From: Symbiodinium natans
Taxonomy: Eukaryota; Sar; Dinophyceae; Suessiales; Symbiodiniaceae
Direction of reading: 5' to 3'
Length of the DNA: 64,000 bases
Assembly (NCBI GenBank): GCA_905221605.1
Contig: CAJNDS010000890.1
Location: 893,063 to 957,062 of the forward strand
Below the pieces are notes generated by a model. It made no database searches. It saw only the letters and a list, made by a program, of their open reading frames with translations, and was not told the origin of the DNA. A program made the translations under genes and the position numbers. Below, piece by piece: positions 62,949 through 64,000 of the stretch. The number at the start of each line of letters is the position of its first letter. Positions within the stretch are counted from its first letter, which is position 1.

Positions 62949-63979
62949 CGCTTAAACGGTGAGCCAAAGCAGGGTGGCGCGGGCTCACGCTTTTGAGGCT
63001 GGCGCCCCAGGCGCTTGTGGAGGGAGTAGAGGTGCAGCCTCAGAGACGGTTTAGGGTTTAGGGTTTAGGGTTTAGGGGAGACCTTCAACCCTAAACCCTA
63101 AACTTTGGGGTATAAATAGGGGCCAGGGTTCAAGGGGCTATGTGTGGGTTCAGGGTTTAGGGTGGTTTAGGGGTTTAGGGTTTATTCAGGGTTTAGGGTG
63201 TAAGGCCATGCAGTGCTTGGGAATTTGGGGCAGGGTTGGCCCTGCAAGCCTTGAAACCCCTCCGTGATGCCAGGGTGAAGGGTTTAGGGCTTCCCGTTCT
63301 ACAGGAAATCCTAAGACCCTCGCTGCTCAAACCCCAAGACCCCCAAACAATGAGCCTTACTCCCTGAACCCTGAACCCTAAACCCCTTGTAACCCAAAAC
63401 TCAAAACCTCAAACCCCAAACCCTAAACTCTAAACCCCAAACCCAAAACCCCAAACCCCAAACCCTGAACCCAAAACCCTACAAGGCGAGGCCACCACTT
63501 GCCTTGGAGAAGGGACATCCGTGTAAGCCAATTTTCTGATTCTGATACCCTCACCCGCAAACAACCCGAACCTAAACCCAAAACCCAAAACCCAAAACCC
63601 AAAACCCAAAACCCCAAACCCTAAATAGGGTTTAGGGTTTGGAGGCTTAGGGCTTTGGGGACTTCAGAGGTAGTAGGGTTGAAGGAATCCAAGCCACAAG
63701 AGGCTTTCTCACAAACCCTACTACGAGTCTAGGGTTTAGGGTTTAGGGTTTAGGGTTTAGAGTTTAGGGTTTAGGGTTTAGGGGCTAAGGGTTTGGTGCA
63801 TCTGAGGCAGTCGCGAAGGATCCTCTTGGTTGGAGTCGAAAATATCTGCGCGAGGCGGGTCAGCAAACTCTACTTACTCAACCCTAAAACCCTAAACCCC
63901 TAAGCCCTAAACCCCTGAGCCTGAACCCAAATCCCTACGGAAGCCCTGACCGATACAAAAGAAGTGTGAGGGGGGGGAT
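62949..63979. other. intergenic mosaic to the window end
   Basis: TTTAGGG 63049-63078, 63622-63660 and 63730-63785, CCCAAAA/CCCTAAA-derived 63360-63480 and 63570-63625. No gene seen. Confidence 0.6.
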
Positions 63980-64000
63980 GGGGGGGGGGGGGGGGGGGGG
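63980..64000 (+). repeat. poly-G tract reaching the window end
   Basis: At least 21 G at the edge; the true length cannot be seen. Confidence 0.8.

Noticed and set aside
1-64000. True chromosome end or tandem telomere-capped nanochromosomes
   Set aside because: Arrays are short, occur in both orientations without an outward-facing rule, and lie inside MITEs, so the region is internal.

Overview
The window looks like nuclear DNA of a dinoflagellate (Symbiodiniaceae/Suessiales-like is my best guess). The grounds are the plant/alveolate telomere heptamer TTTAGGG scattered throughout, a Ty1/copia-type retroelement whose protease and reverse transcriptase have the divergent look of dinoflagellate copia elements, and a very low density of genes. 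Only one stretch is convincingly protein coding, and it is a transposable element. I see no host protein gene I can support.

Layout. Positions 1-18447 and 28244-64000 are a mosaic of three things. The first is short interstitial telomere-like arrays (TTTAGGG or CCCTAAA, both orientations in no fixed order, often degenerate or with a variant heptamer amplified). The second is unique spacers, many only about 70-150 bp long. The third is copies of small fold-back, MITE-like elements that I sorted by eye into families A-G plus several singletons. Several of these elements are interrupted internally by telomere-like repeats, and others end abruptly at such an array, so the arrays were added to existing DNA rather than being only ancestral telomere ends. 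A recognisable U6 snRNA sequence occupies one spacer (about 6453-6558). tRNA-like pieces and a repeated hairpin lie around 30.9-32.0 kb.

18448-28243 is one LTR retrotransposon on the minus strand. It has 167-bp LTRs that I read as identical, TG...CA ends, a TAGGG target duplication lying inside telomere-like sequence, and a primer binding site resembling the complement of an initiator-tRNA 3' end. Its polyprotein runs Gag, zinc knuckle, ExoX-C-like segment, Cys/His cluster, aspartic protease, RapZ-C-like domain, basic low-complexity tail, in-frame TGA, integrase, reverse transcriptase, -1 frame change, RNase H. The two breaks together with identical LTRs raise the question of recoding versus very recent inactivation.

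7.8-9.5 kb is a separate GC-rich island with CCCCCCAC repeats and large palindromes. 15.5-15.7 kb carries a roughly 120-bp tandem repeat, and 40.8-41.3 kb a minisatellite. The most novel items are the RapZ-C-like domain in the retroelement, the TGA junction, and the direct evidence for telomere-repeat insertion into MITEs.
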